Shown here piece by piece: positions 60,490 through 64,000 of a stretch of 64,000 bases of DNA; position 1 is the first letter of the stretch, and every line of letters starts with the position of its first letter. The position numbers were made by a program, and so were the translations under genes. Origin of the DNA: DASWOJ01 sp964242415 (GTDB lineage Bacteria > Pseudomonadota > Alphaproteobacteria > Acetobacterales > Acetobacteraceae). Where the stretch lies: positions 10,606 to 74,605 of the forward strand of contig CAXTAT010000029.1 of NCBI GenBank assembly GCA_964242415.1. The letters are read 5' to 3'. Under the pieces are notes generated by a model. That model saw nothing but the letters and a program-made list of their open reading frames with translations, made no database searches and was not told where the DNA came from.

Positions 60490-61281
60490 CTACTCAAGTT
60501 CTGCATCATCTCCCACGCTGCCCACGCGGATGACGCCGTCGATTTCGGACAAGCGGGCTACAAGGTGGGCAAACGGTTGCTTGCCTCTGACCTGCATTGC
60601 CAGCACGACGATGCCTCGCGTGGGTCGATCTCCTTCGACGCCCTCCAAGTCGGCCCGGTCAAAAGCCTCCTCCGAGGCCTCTGTAGACGCGCCGCCGCGC
60701 TCGACATCGACGTGATCGATTGCGAAGCGAAGTTGGGTGCACGCGACAAGGATGGTTTGCAGCAGCCCTTGGCCCTCCCGGTAGGAGATCCGCAGCTTGG
60801 TGGCCATTCGCCGTTCCCGCGGCAGGTAGGCAATGAGCTTCGGGAATACGAACATGATGATGAAATGGCCGATGGCCGTCGCGACAGCCAGGATCGGCAG
60901 GCCGGCACCGCACGCCATGCCGAGTGCCGCGGTCAACCAGACCGAAGCAGCCGTCGTAAGCCCGCGCACGATGTCACGCCGCATGAAGATGACACCGCCG
61001 CCGATGAAGCCGATGCCGGAGACGATCTGGGCCGCGACGCGGGACGGATCGACCACCACCCGGCCAGTGTCGAGCACGTTCATGAACCCATATTTCGAGA
61101 TGAGCATGAACAGCGCCGCCGAAACGCCGACCAGGGTATAGGTACGCAGGCCAGCGCTTTTCTGGCGGAACTCGCGTTCCAGGCCGACTGAGGCCGAGAG
61201 GACGAACGCTAGCGTCAGCTCCCCGAGCTGAGTCCATCCCTGACCTGTCCAATTAAACATGCCACCGCCCATCCCGCCCAT
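60490..61281 (-). CDS. MgtC/SapB family membrane protein
   Basis: A 263-residue protein. The N-terminal half has four to five helices with the MgtC signature LAFVLSASVGLEREFRQKSAGLRTYTLVG and SGIGFIGGGVIFMRRDIVRGLTTAASVWLTAALG. The C-terminal 90 residues form a soluble ACT-like domain. Involved in magnesium homeostasis and membrane-potential control in other bacteria. The start may be ATG 61281 or ATG 61260; neither has a strong ribosome site. Confidence 0.88.
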   Translation of the reverse strand: MGGMGGGMFNWTGQGWTQLGELTLAFVLSASVGLEREFRQKSAGLRTYTLVGVSAALFMLISKYGFMNVLDTGRVVVDPSRVAAQIVSGIGFIGGGVIFMRRDIVRGLTTAASVWLTAALGMACGAGLPILAVATAIGHFIIMFVFPKLIAYLPRERRMATKLRISYREGQGLLQTILVACTQLRFAIDHVDVERGGASTEASEEAFDRADLEGVEGDRPTRGIVVLAMQVRGKQPFAHLVARLSEIDGVIRVGSVGDDAELE

Positions 61282-61360
61282 AGGCCACGTTAAGCAGACA
61301 GCGACATGCTGCAACACCCCATGCTGACCGCCACACCAGGCCGGCGTTTGCGGCCTGGAA

Positions 61361-61636
61361 CTATGCGCTCGGTATGGTGCCCATGAGCCTGCGGACCATT
61401 GCCGCGAACGTGCCAGGCGTCTCGTCGCCAAGGTCCAGGGCCACGCTCGTGACGACCTCGCCGGTTGCTGGGTGGAGTAGTGCGGCCAAAATGCGATGCT
61501 GCTGTCGCCACTGCAGGAACAGGGTTCCACAACCACCCTGAGCATGTCTGCTAAACGCCGCGGGGCCAAACGCCGCGGGCCGCCGAATTGACACCAGCAT
61601 CAGTGTTGGGCCAGGGTCAAAAGCCCGGCGCGGCAA
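61361..61636 (-). CDS. Hypothetical small ORF
   Basis: A 91-codon frame. Its second half (LFLQWRQQHRILAALLHPATG, then LDLGDETPGTFAAMVRRLMG) looks protein-like; the first half contains a 15-bp duplication giving AAFGPAAF. No family recognised. It might be a regulator fragment or chance open frame. Confidence 0.3.
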   Translation of the reverse strand: MPRRAFDPGPTLMLVSIRRPAAFGPAAFSRHAQGGCGTLFLQWRQQHRILAALLHPATGEVVTSVALDLGDETPGTFAAMVRRLMGTIPSA

Positions 61637-61651
61637 CGTCAGCCCGGCTGA

Positions 61652-62479
61652 TCAGTAAGCCAGGCACGCTGCGCCCATGGCGATCGCGAGACAAGATGTG
61701 ATCCGGCGCGTCGTCAGCTTCTCATTGAGGAAAACCCGTCCAATGATGGCTGCATAGACCACGCTGGTCTCGCGCAGCGCGGAAACCACGCCCATTGCAT
61801 CATACTGCATGGCCCAGATGACAATGCCGTAGGCAAGGATCGAAACGATGCCGCCAATTAGCGCCATCGCCGTCTGCGCTTTGGTGTATGCCGGTGGTTT
61901 CCCGCGCATCGCATAGTAGATGGCGGGCATCGTGATGCTCCACAGCAAGAACATGCTGGTCGAGTAAGCCAGGCTGTTTCCCGAAAGCCGAACCCCGATC
62001 CCATCGACGACGGTATACGCCCCGATCAGAACACCGGTGGTGAACGCAGCAGGAAGAAAGTCAGCTCGAATCCTCTTGCCTTGGAAGGCGAGCGAAAGGA
62101 TGCCGCCGGCAACCAGCGCGATGCCGATGGAAGATGCGACATCGAGGGCCTCGTGCGCGAAGACCGCCGCGCCCAATGCGACAAGGACAGGAGAAGAACC
62201 GCGTGAGACAGGATAGGTCTGTCCGAGGTCGCCGGAGCGGTAGGTTCGCACAAGAGACAGGTTGTAGCCGGTATGGATGATTGCCGAGGCGATCACGTAT
62301 GGCCAGCTCGCCGCATTGGGCCATGGCACGAACACCAATGCGATCGCCGTGACACAGGCGACCGCGATCATCATCAGCATCATCGACCATAGTCGGTCGA
62401 TGCCACCACGAAGCACGGCATTCCAACCGGCATGCAAAATCGCGGCGCACATCACGCAAGCGAGGACAAACGGGGTCAT
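61652..62479 (-). CDS. DMT/EamA-family transporter
   Basis: A 275-residue, ten-helix protein. The internal EamA duplication is visible: LACVMCAAILHAGWNAVLRG, then RSGDLGQTYPVSRGSSPVLVALGAAVF, and in the second half TMALIGGIVSILAYGIVIWAMQ with ALRETSVVYAAIIGRVFLNEKLT. Exports or imports a small metabolite, substrate unknown. Coding usage is less GC-rich than its neighbours, which may indicate recent transfer. Confidence 0.88.
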   Translation of the reverse strand: MTPFVLACVMCAAILHAGWNAVLRGGIDRLWSMMLMMIAVACVTAIALVFVPWPNAASWPYVIASAIIHTGYNLSLVRTYRSGDLGQTYPVSRGSSPVLVALGAAVFAHEALDVASSIGIALVAGGILSLAFQGKRIRADFLPAAFTTGVLIGAYTVVDGIGVRLSGNSLAYSTSMFLLWSITMPAIYYAMRGKPPAYTKAQTAMALIGGIVSILAYGIVIWAMQYDAMGVVSALRETSVVYAAIIGRVFLNEKLTTRRITSCLAIAMGAACLAY

Positions 62480-62551
62480 GTAAGACGCTCGAAATCGCCG
62501 GCGCTGCGGTGGGAGGCCCCGATCACCAGGAGCCCGGCACCTGCGGCACAC

Positions 62552-63739
62552 TCACGAGGCGCGTAGCCGGGGAGCCAGCAGCAGCGCGAGTGGGCAGACA
62601 AGCAACGCTGCTACGGCCGCGGACGCGGTTCCCCAGGCTGGCCCGGCGAAATCACCGACGGTGCCATAAAGCACAGGCGACAGGGCGCCGGAGCCAATGG
62701 TGCCCGTGTAGAACAGCGCAAAGGCGCGCGCCTCCCCTCCCGGCGGCGCCAACTCCGGCACCGTGCCATAGAGCACGGAGGAGGTGCCGTTCAGCATCAC
62801 CCCGAGCAGCGGCAGCAACGCCATCGCCGGGACAAGTGGCAGGACCAGCACGGCGAGGATGGCGACCGCGGTGCCAGCCTCCGTTGCGAGCACGGTCAGC
62901 AGCACGCCAACGCGGGCGCCGAGCCAGCCGCAGGTGAACTTGCCTGCCGCGCCGCCAAGGAAAACAAGGGTGAGCGCGAAGCCGACGAGTGGCAGGTCTG
63001 CCCCCTTTGCCTTGAGGAGGAAGGGCAGAAAGGTGAGGAAGCCCATCCGCACGCCGCTGTCGAGGACGCCGATGGCGAGCAGCAGTCCGAAGCCGCCGCG
63101 GCCCTCACCTTTCACCGCCTTCGGCACCGGCTGACCCGGCCCGCCAAACGTCCCTACCAACGCCCAGACTGCAATGGCTGCGGCCACGCCGAAGGTTGCC
63201 ATGAGCCATAGGGCGGGGCGCCACCGCATGGCGGCCAACAGCAGGGCCGCAAGCGCTGGCAGCGTTGCCTTGCCGAGGTCGCCGGCAAAGTTGTAGGTGC
63301 CGAGCGGGCCGCGCGCCCCGGGACCATAGGCGTGGGACACGGCAGCGGAGGCGAGCGGATGCTGGGTGGCCGACCCCGCGCCCGACAAGGCCAACGCGGC
63401 GCACAGGCCGAACAGGCTGCCCGAAAAACCGGCGAGCACATAGCCAAGGGCCGATAGCAGCGTGCCGGCGATGAGTACCGCGCGGCCCCCGAGGCGTTCG
63501 GCAAGCCGCCCGGCCGGGATTTGCAGGGCGGCCATGCTTCCGGTGTACACGCCGCGTAGCGCGGCGAGCGCCCCGAAGCTGAGGGCGAACTCCGTCTGCC
63601 AGATGGGCAAGAGGACGTAGATCATGTCTGTGTAGCCGTCGTGCACGGCATGGGCGAGGCCGGCGCCCAGCAGGGTGCGCCGGGCCTGTGGCAAGCACGG
63701 GGCGGGTGCGGAACCCGAAGCGTCAACGGTGGCGGACAT
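62552..63739 (-). CDS. MFS transporter, Fsr-like
   Basis: A 395-residue, twelve-helix major-facilitator protein. LGAGLAHAVHDGYTDMIYVLLPIWQTEF is characteristic of the fosmidomycin-resistance (Fsr) branch, followed by RGVYTGSMAALQIPAGRLAERLGGR. The C-terminal half has GKFTCGWLGARVG. It lies 94 bp from a perfect 16-bp palindrome at 63833 that could be its operator. Confidence 0.88.
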   Translation of the reverse strand: MSATVDASGSAPAPCLPQARRTLLGAGLAHAVHDGYTDMIYVLLPIWQTEFALSFGALAALRGVYTGSMAALQIPAGRLAERLGGRAVLIAGTLLSALGYVLAGFSGSLFGLCAALALSGAGSATQHPLASAAVSHAYGPGARGPLGTYNFAGDLGKATLPALAALLLAAMRWRPALWLMATFGVAAAIAVWALVGTFGGPGQPVPKAVKGEGRGGFGLLLAIGVLDSGVRMGFLTFLPFLLKAKGADLPLVGFALTLVFLGGAAGKFTCGWLGARVGVLLTVLATEAGTAVAILAVLVLPLVPAMALLPLLGVMLNGTSSVLYGTVPELAPPGGEARAFALFYTGTIGSGALSPVLYGTVGDFAGPAWGTASAAVAALLVCPLALLLAPRLRAS

Positions 63740-63832
63740 ACGGCAGGCCCTCCAGCGCCCGGTGGCCTGGCCCGGCGCGATGGAGGAGTGAACTACCGGG
63801 GCAGGTCGGGCGTAAGATGGACGACTGGCTCA

Positions 63833-63848
63833 ACTTGTCTAGACAAGT
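63833..63848. promoter_or_regulatory. Perfect 16-bp palindrome, possible GntR/HutC-type operator
   Basis: ACTTGTCTAGACAAGT reads identically on both strands. The TTGTCTAGACAA centre resembles sites bound by GntR-family (PhnF/HutC-like) repressors as I know them. It lies between the MFS gene and a frame that opens to the right edge, so it could control both. Confidence 0.55.
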
Positions 63849-63929
63849 GCGAGAGGCTCGGCATGAAGTTCGAAATTGATGGGCGAAATCACGGTGTCGG
63901 ATGCTGTCAAACGGCCGTTTGATGAGAGG

Positions 63930-64000
63930 ATGCAGGCATTGCCGTTGACCGTGTGCGACCGTCCGGCCCTGGAGGCTGCGGCGTGCGGCTGCTACGGCCG
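63930..64000 (+). CDS. Possible gene start, runs off right edge
   Basis: ATG at 63930 with GAGAGG directly before it opens a frame reading QALPLTVCDRPALEAAACG and on to the window end. Only 23 codons are visible, too few to name a family. The upstream 63740-63929 holds the 16-bp palindrome. Confidence 0.3.
   Translation, partial: MQALPLTVCDRPALEAAACGCYG

Overview
The window is high-GC alphaproteobacterial DNA, most likely from a phototrophic member of the Rhodospirillales/Acetobacteraceae. The evidence is a bchI-bchD-bchO operon for the bacteriochlorophyll magnesium chelatase, a TspO-type sensor beside hemB, a DnaA-related HdaA protein beside ppk1, and metX-metW and tyrC-hisC-chorismate mutase gene orders typical of alphaproteobacteria. 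I saw no rRNA, tRNA or CRISPR array. Overlapping stop/start codons (ATGA, GTGA) are very common, which gives good operon definition.

Layout. 1-5.4 kb: the end of ppk1, hdaA, an AI-2E-family permease, a CDP-alcohol phosphatidyltransferase and divergent purM. 5.7-9.4 kb: acyl-CoA dehydrogenase plus kinase-like phosphotransferase (the two halves of eukaryotic ACAD11), then an orphan NrtA/CmpA-type binding protein. 10.3-14.8 kb: a lone receiver-domain regulator and a four-gene oxidoreductase/hydrolase operon. 15.9-21.7 kb (minus strand): bchI-bchD-bchO, a small membrane ORF, kdgK and eda. 21.9-23.5 kb: a small membrane protein, an unrecognised gene broken by a 5-bp repeat, and a DUF4258-like gene. 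23.5-31.4 kb (minus strand): an unusual operon with a cache-GAF-pseudocyclase receptor, an MlaE permease, a degenerate MlaF-like ATPase, an MCE protein, a TPR lipoprotein and a DUF4139 protein. 31.7-44.4 kb: tspO, hemB, MetX-like hydrolase, DUF427, MATE, ABM-like protein, DUF1684, tyrA-hisC-chorismate mutase, metX-metW and an Old Yellow Enzyme. 44.7-50.1 kb: stress and envelope genes (YihY, GlsB/YeaQ, DUF2852, TetR, LEA2-like, CsbD). 50.2-55.7 kb: proline-racemase-family enzyme, an incomplete amino-acid ABC system with a flavin monooxygenase, and a graveyard of gene and IS fragments. 55.8-64 kb: Tat-exported MmgE/PrpD, a cytochrome b plus molybdopterin oxidoreductase pair, MgtC, a DMT and an MFS exporter.

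The strongest non-gene signal is an interspersed palindromic repeat (core CTCCCTCCGGGAGAGGGCC followed by GGGGTGAGGG). It usually lies as an inverted pair around a 70-120 bp spacer. It occurs about eight times, supplies the last codons and stop of eda and metX, and appears to have inserted in frame in the 5' end of bchD. A second, unrelated 106-bp double-hairpin element occurs twice at 59.5 and 60.4 kb. Several genes also carry in-frame 15- or 18-bp tandem repeats.

The best candidate for an undescribed system is the 23.5-31.4 kb operon. Its receptor has a cyclase fold lacking the catalytic residues, and its ABC ATPase lacks the Walker A lysine, a recognisable signature motif and the Walker B acidic pair. 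All family names come from reading the sequence; no search was run.
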